A stretch of 64,000 nt of DNA from Wohlfahrtiimonas larvae (GTDB lineage: Bacteria > Pseudomonadota > Gammaproteobacteria > Cardiobacteriales > Wohlfahrtiimonadaceae), in assembly GCF_039543665.1 (NCBI RefSeq), contig NZ_BAABKE010000003.1:186001-250000 (forward strand), in the 5' to 3' direction. The notes beneath the pieces are model-generated. The model was given only the letters and a program-made list of their open reading frames with translations. It was not told the origin of the DNA and did no database searches. Below are positions 1-8,643 of this stretch, one piece after another. A program made the translations under genes and the position numbers. Position 1 is the first letter of the stretch; every line of letters starts with the position of its first letter.

Positions 1-70
1 ATTAAAATCAAGTAGCCTCTGTGTAGTTAAAGTGTTGCAGAGTACAGCACTATATTTTCAGGAGGATTCT

Positions 71-1276
71 ATGATTCAGTTAAATGCGTATTTAACTTTA
101 GTAGCAGCAACAATTGTTTTGCTATTAGGCACAGTATTAGTCAGACATATTGGATTTTTAAGAAATAACCATATCCCAGAAGCTGTAGCTGGCGGATTCA
201 TCGTTGCAATTGCACTATTAGTATTATCAGAAACAACAGGCATTAGCTTTGGTTTTGACGGTAGCCTACAAACAATGCTGATGATTGTATTCTTCACATC
301 CATCGGTTTGAGTGCAGATTTCTCGCGTTTAATCCAAGGTGGCAAGCCTTTAGTAATTTTCGTGATTGCTGTAAGTGCAATGATCGTTGTACAAAATATC
401 GTTGGCATGGGATTGGCTGTAGCACTAGGGCAAAACCCTTTCTATGGCTTAATCGCAGGTTCAATCACATTAACAGGCGGACATGGTAATGGTGCAGCTT
501 GGGGTGCCGTTTTGGCCGAGAAGTATGGCTTAGAAGGCGCTGTAGAATTAGCAATGGCTTGTGCAACTTTTGGTTTAGTTTTGGGTGGTTTAATCGGTGG
601 TCCTGTTGCACGTCATTTATTGAAGAAAGTCAAACAACCAAAAAATGAAGCTGAATATGAAGTACAAGAAGCATTTGAAGAACCAACAGCTAAACGTAAA
701 GTCAACACAGCAAGCATCACTGAAACAGTTGGTATGTTGGCGATCAGTATCAGCGTAGGTAGTTATTTAGATGTATTAACAAAAGATACAATCATGCAAA
801 TGCCAACATTTGTATGGTGCTTATTCTCAGGTGTAATTTTACGTAACATCGTAACGCACGTATTCCGTAGACAAGTTTCTGATGAAACCATCGATGTATT
901 GGGCAACGTTGCATTATCATTCTTCTTAGCAATGGCATTGATGTCATTAAAATTAGCACAATTGGCAGGTTTAGCAGCACCAATCTTAATCATCATTGCG
1001 ATCCAAACTGTTGTAATGGCACTATTTGCAATCTACGTAACATTCCGCGTAATGGGCAGCAACTACGATGCAATTGTAATGAGTGCAGGCCACTGCGGAT
1101 TTGGCTTAGGTGCAACGCCAACAGCAATCGCCAATATGCAAGCCATCACTAAAGTGTTTGGCCCTTCACATAAGGCATTCTTGATTGTACCTATGGTAGG
1201 CGCGTTCTTCGTGGACATTTCCAACAGTGCTTTGATCAAAATCTTCATTGAAATTGGTTCTAAATTAGGTGGGTAA
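71..1276 (+). CDS. gltS: Sodium/glutamate symporter GltS
   Basis: Inner-membrane carrier that imports glutamate with Na+. The 401-residue product matches the usual GltS length and is almost wholly hydrophobic. It carries the two glycine-rich re-entrant motifs of the family's inverted halves: GGHGNGAAWG near residue 135 and GFGLGATPTAIANM near residue 342. The start at 71 is chosen because AGGAGG lies just upstream at 60-65; an in-frame ATG at 32 has no such site. A LysR regulator and an amino-acid oxidase follow on the same strand, which fits amino-acid use. Confidence 0.95.
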   Translation: MIQLNAYLTLVAATIVLLLGTVLVRHIGFLRNNHIPEAVAGGFIVAIALLVLSETTGISFGFDGSLQTMLMIVFFTSIGLSADFSRLIQGGKPLVIFVIAVSAMIVVQNIVGMGLAVALGQNPFYGLIAGSITLTGGHGNGAAWGAVLAEKYGLEGAVELAMACATFGLVLGGLIGGPVARHLLKKVKQPKNEAEYEVQEAFEEPTAKRKVNTASITETVGMLAISISVGSYLDVLTKDTIMQMPTFVWCLFSGVILRNIVTHVFRRQVSDETIDVLGNVALSFFLAMALMSLKLAQLAGLAAPILIIIAIQTVVMALFAIYVTFRVMGSNYDAIVMSAGHCGFGLGATPTAIANMQAITKVFGPSHKAFLIVPMVGAFFVDISNSALIKIFIEIGSKLGG

Positions 1277-1306
1277 TCACATCTAAACATCAATATGCGT
1301 TAAAAT

Positions 1307-1336
1307 ACCCACTTTAGATTAATTACTTCAGTGGGT
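1307..1336 (+). other. Hairpin between gltS and the LysR gene
   Basis: ACCCACT at 1307-1313 pairs with AGTGGGT at 1330-1336 across a 16-base loop. Only a short TTTAT follows, so it is a weak terminator for gltS. Its 3' arm covers the only purine-rich stretch before the LysR start codon at 1339, so it could also mask that ribosome site. Both roles are inference. Confidence 0.4.
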
Positions 1337-1338
1337 TT

Positions 1339-2232
1339 ATGACGCTCCGACATTTAGAAATCTTCTATGCCATTATGTTATGTGGCTCTTTGACCAAAGC
1401 AGCCGAGATGCTTTGTATCTCTCAGCCTGCCGCTAGTAAATCATTAAAGCATGCGGAGCTTCGTTTAGGGTTCAGCCTATTTGAACGTAAAAGTGGCAAA
1501 TTAATTCCCACAAAAGAAGCACATATTCTCTTTGAAAAAGCACAATCCATTTACAGTGAACTCGGTCATTTAAAAGAATTGGCAGATAATCTTGCCATCA
1601 ATCCTGAGGGTCGATTATCCATTGGTTGTATTCCAAGTTTAGGATTAAGCTTAGTACCAACAGTCACAACGCAATTTATCCAAGAAAATCCATCCATCAA
1701 GGTAGATATTAGTACCGACCATACGGAAACAATGCTACAACGCTTAGCAAAATGTGATCTAGACTTTGCCATTACTTTTCAACATGTTAAAAATCCTAAT
1801 ATTACCGTTGTGCCTTTAGCACAAGTACCTTTAGTTTATTTAGATGACCAACCCCAAATATCACCAGTCAAAATTGATGATATAGATTTATCACGTTGGA
1901 TTCATCCTGGCACAGATTCTCTCGCACAATTAATCATACAACATCGCCAATTCCAAGCATTCCGACTTAATGTACAAACGTATTACATGGCAGCTGAATT
2001 TGTAAAATTATCATTGGGATGTACAATCAGCGATATATTTTCTGCGGAGCAAATTCTACCTAAATCAATGATTTATCCATTAGAACCTGCAATGCATCTC
2101 GATATTTGTTTATTACATCGTACCGACATGACATTGTCTAAAGCTGCTTATAACTATCAAAAAACTCTCAAAACCTACCTAGAGAAGAAAACACAATCTC
2201 TTAACCAAAAGTTATACCCTAACGAAAACTAA
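1339..2232 (+). CDS. LysR-family transcriptional regulator
   Basis: DNA-binding regulator of 297 residues, the usual LysR length. Residues 1-60 hold the winged helix-turn-helix (KAAEMLCISQPAASKSLKHA), and residues from about 90 form the periplasmic-binding-like effector domain. It lies between gltS and a DadA-like oxidase on the same strand, so it may control one or both in response to an amino acid. Effector and targets cannot be read from the sequence. The ribosome site is weak and overlaps a hairpin. Confidence 0.9.
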   Translation: MTLRHLEIFYAIMLCGSLTKAAEMLCISQPAASKSLKHAELRLGFSLFERKSGKLIPTKEAHILFEKAQSIYSELGHLKELADNLAINPEGRLSIGCIPSLGLSLVPTVTTQFIQENPSIKVDISTDHTETMLQRLAKCDLDFAITFQHVKNPNITVVPLAQVPLVYLDDQPQISPVKIDDIDLSRWIHPGTDSLAQLIIQHRQFQAFRLNVQTYYMAAEFVKLSLGCTISDIFSAEQILPKSMIYPLEPAMHLDICLLHRTDMTLSKAAYNYQKTLKTYLEKKTQSLNQKLYPNEN

Positions 2233-2301
2233 TCAATTGTATGAAACCTTATAATTCGCTCTAATGATTCTCAGTGTTTCAATAAAAGATATGAGGATGT
2301 T

Positions 2302-3540
2302 ATGGAGCGAACGATCACCATCATCGGGGGCGGTGTTATTGGTATTTCTTTGGCGTATGCTTTAGTGAAAGCGGGTCAAAAAGTGACGTTGATTGATCAA
2401 GAAGATGGCGTTGGCAAAGGCGCAAGCTTTGCTAATGGCGCACAATTAAGCTACCGCTATGTTTCACCACTCGCTGATAAAGGCGTGCCATTACAAGGTA
2501 TTCAATGGTTAGGTCAATCAGATTCCCCACTGAATCTACGCTTTCGCTTCTCTTTAGAACAGTGGCAATGGTTGATGCAGTTCACATTGGCCTGTAATCA
2601 AAAAACCAATAAAATTAATGGCTCCCATATCCTTAGGTTATCTCTTTTAAGCCAAAGCATTCTACAAGATTGGCGCGAAAATGATAATTTAGATGATTTC
2701 TGTTGGAAAAAATCAGGCAAGATGATCATTCATCGCCATCAATCAGATTTTGATAAAGCCGCATCTAAAATTGATCCGGATTTCCAAGAAGTATTGAATA
2801 AAGATCAAATTGTAGAAAAAGAGCCATCCTTAAAGCATGCTTATGCTGATTTGAAAGGTGCGATTTATGCGCCAAATGATGAAACAGCTGATGCTTATCT
2901 CTATTGTGTTGCACTTTTAAATAAACTCAAAGAATCTGAGTTATTCACATTAATGACCAATACCAAAGTGACAGCCATTCATGGTAGTGATGCTATTCAC
3001 AGCATTACAACGACTCAAGGCACAATTGACGTGCAGGAATTGGTGATTGCATCAGGTAATGGTGCAACAAAATTATTGAATCCTATAGATATCAAATTGC
3101 CGATTTATCCATTAAAAGGTTACAGCTTAACTGTACCATTCCCTGAGGACATCGGCATTGTACCCAATGCAAGTGTGACAGATTATGGTCATAAAACTGT
3201 GTATGCAAAATTAGGTAATCGCTTAAGAATCGCCGCAATGGTGGACATTGGTTATGATGCCTCAATCCGCCAAAATCGAATTGATGCATTAAAGAAAACT
3301 GTAAAATCTACATTCCCTGAACTTCAAGGTGTTGATGAGGCGGATGTTTGGGCAGGCATGCGTCCTTCTACACCAAAAGGCCCACCCATTTTAGGCAAAA
3401 CTCGTTACAACAATTTATGGTTAAACGTTGGTCACGGTAGCTTAGGCTTCACATTAGCAGCAGGTAGTGCAGCTGTATTATCTGCGCTCATTTGCCAAAA
3501 ACAATCCCCCATTGATTTAACGGGCTTAAGTTTACCTTAA
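2302..3540 (+). CDS. dadA: FAD-dependent D-amino-acid dehydrogenase, DadA-like
   Basis: Predicted flavoenzyme that oxidises D-amino acids to keto acids and ammonia and passes electrons to the respiratory chain. The N-terminal dinucleotide motif GGGVIG lies at residues 9-14, and the C-terminal FAD-contacting stretch GHGSLGFTLAAGS lies near residue 380. At 412 residues it is slightly shorter than E. coli DadA. A GAGGA site precedes the ATG. No alanine racemase gene is adjacent, so another amine substrate in the DAO family is possible. Its stop codon directly abuts the convergent MarR gene. Confidence 0.8.
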   Translation: MERTITIIGGGVIGISLAYALVKAGQKVTLIDQEDGVGKGASFANGAQLSYRYVSPLADKGVPLQGIQWLGQSDSPLNLRFRFSLEQWQWLMQFTLACNQKTNKINGSHILRLSLLSQSILQDWRENDNLDDFCWKKSGKMIIHRHQSDFDKAASKIDPDFQEVLNKDQIVEKEPSLKHAYADLKGAIYAPNDETADAYLYCVALLNKLKESELFTLMTNTKVTAIHGSDAIHSITTTQGTIDVQELVIASGNGATKLLNPIDIKLPIYPLKGYSLTVPFPEDIGIVPNASVTDYGHKTVYAKLGNRLRIAAMVDIGYDASIRQNRIDALKKTVKSTFPELQGVDEADVWAGMRPSTPKGPPILGKTRYNNLWLNVGHGSLGFTLAAGSAAVLSALICQKQSPIDLTGLSLP

Positions 3541-4038
3541 TTACTTTTTATCTAGCTCGAGTAATAATCCACGAAGCAGGTGCTGTAATGATTCAGCATC
3601 TGCTTTATTCATGGATGCAATCAATTCATTTTCTAATGCTAAATGAGAGATTGATGCTTCTTCAATGAGTGCTTTACCCTTTGGCGTGAGTTTAACCGCA
3701 ACACCGCGGCCATCCTCTTTCGCTTGTGCACGTGAAATCCAACCATATTTTTCTAAACGCTTCATACGATTGGACAATCCACCTGATGAAACGAGCATTA
3801 AATCCTGCAATTCAAATGGTGCCAATGAATGGTTATCCGCGCGCAGTAATGCCGCTAACACATCAAATTCACCTGCTGTGAGTTCATACTTGGCTAAGTT
3901 TTCTTCAACTCTACGGCTAATCAATGTGGATAAACGCACAATCCTACCTACAACTTGTGTACCATCCGTATTCAATGTTGAACCAATATTTTCCCAATCC
4001 GATACAATCGTATCAATCAAATCTCTTTTCTGTTCCAT
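3541..4038 (-). CDS. MarR-family transcriptional regulator
   Basis: Winged-helix regulator of 165 residues. The central region (about residues 45-130) holds the MarR fold, including LMLVSSGGLSNRMKRLEKYG as recognition helix and the wing motif KEDGRGVAVKLTPKG. It is transcribed divergently from guaD with an 86-base gap, which suggests that it controls guaD or itself. A purine-linked ligand is conceivable because some MarR proteins bind urate, but no ligand can be read here. Its 3' end abuts the dadA-like gene with no terminator seen between them. Confidence 0.88.
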   Translation of the reverse strand: MEQKRDLIDTIVSDWENIGSTLNTDGTQVVGRIVRLSTLISRRVEENLAKYELTAGEFDVLAALLRADNHSLAPFELQDLMLVSSGGLSNRMKRLEKYGWISRAQAKEDGRGVAVKLTPKGKALIEEASISHLALENELIASMNKADAESLQHLLRGLLLELDKK

Positions 4039-4124
4039 GTCACTCTTTAAAATCTGTCATTTATTGATATGATACCGCAATTCTACCCAAATTAATCTTT
4101 ACCTAAAAATAAATAGGAATCACA

Positions 4125-5432
4125 ATGCAACCAAACAAAACTGCCATTCGTGGCGCCCTTTTAACGTTCCAAAAAGATCCTTTTTTCCACCCAATGGAAG
4201 AATGTTTAATCTATAAAGAAGATGCCATCATTGTGATGGAAAATGGAAAAATTTCAGCTGTGGATGATGCTGATAAATTATTACCAACATTGAATGATCT
4301 ACCGATTGAGCGATATACAGATAGCATCATCACCGCAGGCTTCATTGATAGCCACGTGCATTATCCACAAACAGAGATCATCGCATCTTACGGCGAACAA
4401 TTAATTGATTGGTTGAATAACTATACTTTCATCGCTGAGCAAGGCTTTAAAGATAAAGATCATGCTAAAGAAGTTGCAGAAATTTTCTTAAAAGAACAGC
4501 ATCGCAACGGTGTCACAAGCTCTACTGTATTCTGTACAATTTTCCCGCAATCTGTCGATGCAATTTTTGAAGAAGCTGAAAAATACAACATGCGCATCAT
4601 GGCGGGTAAAGTTTGTATGGATCGTAATGCACCAGAAGCATTATTGGATACGCCACAAAAAGCTTATGACGAATCGAAAGCTTTGATTGAAAAATGGCAT
4701 AAAAAAGGCCGTGCTGAATATGTGATTACACCAAGATTCATACCAACATCTACCCATGAACAATTGGAAATGGTTGGAAGCTTAGCACAAGAATTCCCTG
4801 ATACATTAATTCAATCACATGTTTCAGAAAATATTGGCGAAATCGCTTGGGTGAAAGAACTATTTCCTGAAGCGCTCGATTACACAGATGCTTATGATCG
4901 TTATGGTCTATTGCGTGAGCGGGCAATTTATGGCCATGGTGTGCATTTAACGGATCGTGAATTGCATGTACTCAATGAGCGTGGTGCTGCGGTTGCCCAC
5001 TGCCCAACTTCTAACTTCTTTTTAGGTTCTGGTGCTTTTAATGTGAATCATGCTAAAGCCAATAACCGTCCAATTAAAGTTGGTTTAGGGACAGATTTAG
5101 GCGCGGGCACAAGTTTCTCTATTTTACAAACGATGAATGAAGCATATAAAGCAGCACAAATGAATGGCTCACCCTACTCTGCTTTGCATACATTCTATTT
5201 AGCAACGCGTGGTACTGCTGAAGCATTATCTTTACAAGATAAAGTTGGTACAGTAGCTGTTGGCATGGAAGCAGATTTGGCGATAATTAATCTAAAATCT
5301 ACACCAATCATTGATTATAGAATGCGTTATGCCAACAGCTTAGAAGAAGCACTGTTCATTCAAATGACATTGGGCGATGATCGTGCAATTAGTGCAACTT
5401 ATATTGCAGGTAACAAAATTTACTCAAAATAA
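4125..5432 (+). CDS. guaD: Guanine deaminase
   Basis: Amidohydrolase converting guanine to xanthine and ammonia in purine salvage or breakdown. Length is 435 residues, typical for GuaD. The zinc-binding motif DSHVHYPQ, with the family's characteristic PQ, starts at residue 75. Further family motifs are HCPTSNFFLGSGAF and LGTDLGAGTSFS, the latter holding the metal-ligand Asp. AGGA precedes the start. It stands alone next to a divergent MarR regulator, and no xanthine dehydrogenase genes are in view. Confidence 0.93.
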   Translation: MQPNKTAIRGALLTFQKDPFFHPMEECLIYKEDAIIVMENGKISAVDDADKLLPTLNDLPIERYTDSIITAGFIDSHVHYPQTEIIASYGEQLIDWLNNYTFIAEQGFKDKDHAKEVAEIFLKEQHRNGVTSSTVFCTIFPQSVDAIFEEAEKYNMRIMAGKVCMDRNAPEALLDTPQKAYDESKALIEKWHKKGRAEYVITPRFIPTSTHEQLEMVGSLAQEFPDTLIQSHVSENIGEIAWVKELFPEALDYTDAYDRYGLLRERAIYGHGVHLTDRELHVLNERGAAVAHCPTSNFFLGSGAFNVNHAKANNRPIKVGLGTDLGAGTSFSILQTMNEAYKAAQMNGSPYSALHTFYLATRGTAEALSLQDKVGTVAVGMEADLAIINLKSTPIIDYRMRYANSLEEALFIQMTLGDDRAISATYIAGNKIYSK

Positions 5433-5449
5433 TTATCCAAACCAAATAA

Positions 5450-5480
5450 AAACCCTAGTTAATCTTGCTAACTAGGGTTT
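5450..5480. terminator. Bidirectional terminator between guaD and the DAACS carrier
   Basis: A perfect 12-base stem (5450-5461 with 5469-5480) has a 7-base loop. T-rich sequence follows on the plus strand, and TTTTTATTT follows on the minus strand. It sits between two convergent genes and serves both. Confidence 0.9.
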
Positions 5481-5506
5481 TTGACCATTTTGCCTATAGA
5501 TGATGA

Positions 5507-6841
5507 TTAATTCAAACCTAAGTCTTTTTTGACTTTATCTGCTTCATCATCTAAGAAATAATTTTCAGCTTTATCATCATCAAAGCAATTTTCCCATTTA
5601 GCAATAATAATTGCAGCTAACGCATTACCGACTACATTCAAAGCGGTACGTGCCATATCCAAAATACGATCCACACCTGCTATAAATGCTAGGCCTGTGA
5701 CAGGAATACCAACGCTACCTAATGTTGCTAATAAAACAACAAATGATACACCTGGTACACCTGCAATGCCTTTAGAAGTCAACATCAATGTAAAAACTAA
5801 AATGATTTCCTGCATAATGCTTAGTTCAATACCATATAGCTGAGCAATAAAAATCGCAGCAATACTTTGATATAACGTTGAACCATCTAAATTAAATGAA
5901 TAACCTATAGGAATCACAAAGCTTGTAATTGAACTTGGTACCCCATACTGCGTTAGTTTGTCCATCATTCTTGGCAAGACTGTTTCAGAACTTGCGGTTG
6001 AATATGCAAGCAATAATTCATCTTTTAATAACTTCATAATTGTGAAGATATTAATTTTAAAATAATAAGCAATACCACCTAAAACGGCGACCGCAAAGAA
6101 AATAATCGCACCATAAACTAATAAAACTAGCTTAATCAATGGATACAATGAGGCAAAACCAAAAGTTGCAACTGTTGCACTAATAAGCGCAAATACACCA
6201 ATAGGAGCATATAACATGATCATATTAGTCACTTTGAACATTGTTTCTGAAATACTGTTCAATACTTTGAGCAATGGCTCTTTCTTATCTTCAGATAATG
6301 AAGATAACCCCATACCGAATAAAACAGAAAAGAAAATCACAGGCAACATATCGCCTTTCGCCATTGATTCAATCACATTATGTGGCACAATTGATAACAA
6401 AGTTGAGGCAATACCATGATGGCTTGATTCTACAGCTGCTGTAGTCGCTTGGTAGGATGAAATATCAACGGCAGAAAGTTCTTGCATATTAATGCCAACT
6501 CCAGGTTGAAAGACATTTGCCAAAAAGATTCCTAATACAATTGCAATTGTCGTAACAATTTCAAAATAAACAATTGTTTTAAGTCCCAATTTACCTAATT
6601 TTTTAGTATCACCTACACCGGCAATCCCAACAATTAAGGTTGAAATCACAATCGGAACCACAATCATTTGAATCATTTTGATAAAAATCTGTCCCGCAGG
6701 ATTTAAAATATTATCAATCACCCATGCTTGATTTGTACTACCATGTAAAATTGACCCTACAATGATCCCTATCACCAAAGCGATCATAATTTGTACGCCC
6801 AAACTAAATTTAAACTTACGTGAGTGTAGCGTTGCTTCCAT
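5507..6841 (-). CDS. Dicarboxylate/amino acid:cation symporter (DAACS family)
   Basis: Inner-membrane secondary carrier for glutamate, aspartate or C4-dicarboxylates, 444 residues. It shows the serine-rich motif STASSETVLPRMM and the conserved helix motif NLDGSTLY of the GltP/GltT/DctA family. AAGGAG precedes the ATG. It is divergent from the RidA gene across 334 bases. The substrate cannot be fixed from sequence alone. With gltS it gives this window two candidate glutamate carriers. The C-terminus is acidic and extends past the last membrane segment. Confidence 0.92.
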   Translation of the reverse strand: MEATLHSRKFKFSLGVQIMIALVIGIIVGSILHGSTNQAWVIDNILNPAGQIFIKMIQMIVVPIVISTLIVGIAGVGDTKKLGKLGLKTIVYFEIVTTIAIVLGIFLANVFQPGVGINMQELSAVDISSYQATTAAVESSHHGIASTLLSIVPHNVIESMAKGDMLPVIFFSVLFGMGLSSLSEDKKEPLLKVLNSISETMFKVTNMIMLYAPIGVFALISATVATFGFASLYPLIKLVLLVYGAIIFFAVAVLGGIAYYFKINIFTIMKLLKDELLLAYSTASSETVLPRMMDKLTQYGVPSSITSFVIPIGYSFNLDGSTLYQSIAAIFIAQLYGIELSIMQEIILVFTLMLTSKGIAGVPGVSFVVLLATLGSVGIPVTGLAFIAGVDRILDMARTALNVVGNALAAIIIAKWENCFDDDKAENYFLDDEADKVKKDLGLN

Positions 6842-7175
6842 GCTAGCTCCTTAATTACTCTGAATATATTTTTCAATACTTTTTAAATATTATGCAAGCC
6901 AAAATACAACATAAATATTGAAAATGGCTTGAAAACACTGACTTGTGTACTTTATCGCACTACAAATTGACTCTTTTCAAAATCGAGAAGTTCGATACAC
7001 TAACACTATTTTTTACATTAGTTAACAAAAATATTTATTCAATATACAATAATTATGATAAACATTTAAAAAGCTGTGAATGATTGACATTGATCATTCG
7101 CGATTTTCATATCAAAATTCAGTATAATCCTTCCGGCAATCCTGCTGATCTTTTATCAATAAAATGAGGGAAAAT
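6842..7175. other. Divergent promoter region, 334 bases without a gene
   Basis: AT-rich gap between the DAACS carrier (minus) and the RidA gene (plus). It holds a TATAAT at 7123-7128 placed to serve ridA and the palindrome described separately at 7078-7099. No open frame with coding character was seen. Confidence 0.6.
7078..7099. promoter_or_regulatory. Candidate operator palindrome upstream of ridA
   Basis: GAATGAT (7078-7084) and ATCATTC (7093-7099) form a perfect inverted repeat around an 8-base spacer. It sits just upstream of the TATAAT at 7123-7128. The spacing suits a dimeric repressor or activator; its identity is unknown. Confidence 0.35.
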
Positions 7176-7517
7176 ATGATTAAGCGCTTTAATTTAGGTC
7201 CAAGAATGTCAGACGCTGTAACTTACAATCAAACTCTTTATTATACATCTGTACCAACTGTTGAAGACAACTGTGCTTATGCACAAATGAAGAGTATTTT
7301 AGAAGATATTGATTCCGTCTTAGCCCAAAATCACAGTGAAAAAAGTAAAATTTTAGATGTTACTATTTTCTTAGTAAACCATGAAGATTTTGATGATATG
7401 AACCGTGCTTGGGATGAATGGGTTGACCCTAATAATTCTCCAGTGCGCTGTACTGTTCAAGCAGGATTAATGCGCCCGAATTGGAAAATGGAAGTTAAAA
7501 TTATTGCAGCTGTATAA
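7176..7517 (+). CDS. ridA: RidA-family protein (enamine/imine deaminase)
   Basis: Small cytoplasmic protein of 113 residues from the Rid/YjgF family, which hydrolyses reactive enamine or imine intermediates from PLP enzymes. The conserved arginine lies in PVRCTVQA near the C-terminus, equivalent to the catalytic Arg of RidA, followed by the family-like ending KMEVKIIAAV. The ATG at 7176 is chosen because GAGGGAA lies just upstream; the ATG at 7164 would overlap that site. It could be another Rid subgroup, because the sequence is divergent outside the arginine region. Confidence 0.82.
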   Translation: MIKRFNLGPRMSDAVTYNQTLYYTSVPTVEDNCAYAQMKSILEDIDSVLAQNHSEKSKILDVTIFLVNHEDFDDMNRAWDEWVDPNNSPVRCTVQAGLMRPNWKMEVKIIAAV

Positions 7518-7528
7518 AAATCATGCTA

Positions 7529-7566
7529 AAAAGCAATGGGGGAAGTGAACTATTGCTTTTTTATTC
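7529..7566 (+). terminator. Terminator after ridA
   Basis: AAAAGCAAT (7529-7537) pairs with ATTGCTTTT (7552-7560), and further T residues follow. It begins 12 bases after the ridA stop codon. Confidence 0.85.
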
Positions 7567-7698
7567 TAAAAACTAGAAAACATTCTCAATATTTCATCGA
7601 ATCAATAAAATTTCAGCATAAATATTTAAAAATTATTAATTCTATTGATAACTCAGTATCTATTTTCATATATAAATTTAATAAGGCACTTTAATGAT

Positions 7699-8169
7699 AT
7701 GAAAAATATTTTTTTTACCATTCTGTTACTTGGTAATCTTACAATGAGTTTTGCAGTTGATCGTTTTCCAATCCTTATTCAAGATCATTGCTCAACACAA
7801 TACACGACAACATCTGAAATTTATCAATGTACAAATAACAATTTTTATGCTGCTCAGGAAGCTCTTGCAATTTTCTACATCAATATTCATCTTTTTTTAC
7901 CTAATGAATATAAGCAGTTTTTACAAGACTCACAATCTCATTGGGAAAAATTTAGTTTAGCTGAATGCATGATTGACACATATCGATTTAATGAAGATCC
8001 TGAGACTCAAAAAATTGCAGAAAAACAATGCCTCACACATCGAATAAAATCTAGAATACAACACCTTATCTATATTGTTATGATTTGGGAAGAAAAATTA
8101 GGAAGTTTTAAAATTGTCTTAGAGCAATCCGACAAGCTTCCTCTTCCTTTCACACAACAGGATCAGTAA
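7699..8169 (+). CDS. Secreted LprI-like protein, first of a tandem pair
   Basis: A 156-residue exported protein. The start at 7699 gives a clean signal peptide (MKNIFFTILLLGNLTMSFA) that an upstream in-frame ATG would spoil. The mature part has the pattern of the lysozyme-inhibitor LprI N-terminal domain (DUF1311): spaced cysteines, a central SHWEKFSLAEC stretch, then CLTHRIKSRIQHL. The gene downstream is a paralogue with the same cysteine spacing. Inhibition of lysozyme is known for some family members and is only a possibility here. Confidence 0.68.
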   Translation: MKNIFFTILLLGNLTMSFAVDRFPILIQDHCSTQYTTTSEIYQCTNNNFYAAQEALAIFYINIHLFLPNEYKQFLQDSQSHWEKFSLAECMIDTYRFNEDPETQKIAEKQCLTHRIKSRIQHLIYIVMIWEEKLGSFKIVLEQSDKLPLPFTQQDQ

Positions 8170-8171
8170 CT

Positions 8172-8591
8172 GTGAGAAAATATTTATTAAATCTAACCAT
8201 ATTACTGTTCTTAACCATATTCGCTTTTGCTGAGGATGCTCGTTCTAGATTTCCTGAATTAGACATCACAAATTGTAATAATTATTTAACTCATCAAGCA
8301 ATGTTAACTTGTGAACAAACTAATCTTAAAAATGCAGAAGCAACTATTGAGCAGTTTTACCCAAAACTTTATACCTTTTTTCCACAAGAGTATCAAAAAG
8401 TTCTAGATCAATCACAATTTTATTGGAAACAACTGATACGCACAGAATGTAAAATTATTACAGGAATTAATGACCCTAATAACCAAGAAATTAAAATGCT
8501 GAATTGTTTAACTGAAAAATATAAACAACGGCTGAGTGATCTCATTTATACCATCGTCATTTGGGAAAATGAATTGGGGCACTTTGAGTGA
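8172..8591 (+). CDS. Secreted LprI-like protein, second of a tandem pair
   Basis: A 139-residue exported paralogue of the preceding gene, starting at a GTG two bases after that gene's stop, so translation is probably coupled. It has a signal peptide (MRKYLLNLTILLFLTIFAFA), then cysteines and a QFYWKQLIRTEC segment matching the neighbour's HWEKFSLAEC. Both share an ending of the form LIYxVxIWExxLGxF. Function is unknown beyond the LprI-like resemblance. Confidence 0.68.
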   Translation: MRKYLLNLTILLFLTIFAFAEDARSRFPELDITNCNNYLTHQAMLTCEQTNLKNAEATIEQFYPKLYTFFPQEYQKVLDQSQFYWKQLIRTECKIITGINDPNNQEIKMLNCLTEKYKQRLSDLIYTIVIWENELGHFE

Positions 8592-8623
8592 TGGATAAGC
8601 TTCATTACTAATGCTTATCCATC
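8590..8623. terminator. Inverted repeat between the LprI-like gene and carB
   Basis: A perfect 11-base stem (GATGGATAAGC at 8590-8600 with 8613-8623) has a 12-base loop and overlaps the stop codon of the LprI-like gene. There is no immediate T run on either side, so it is a weak or factor-dependent terminator for the convergent genes. Confidence 0.5.
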
Positions 8624-8643
8624 ATTTAATGATAATTTATTTT

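Noticed and set aside
7084..7128. TTGACA at 7084 as the -35 partner of the TATAAT at 7123
   Set aside because: The spacer would be 33 bases, far too long for sigma-70.
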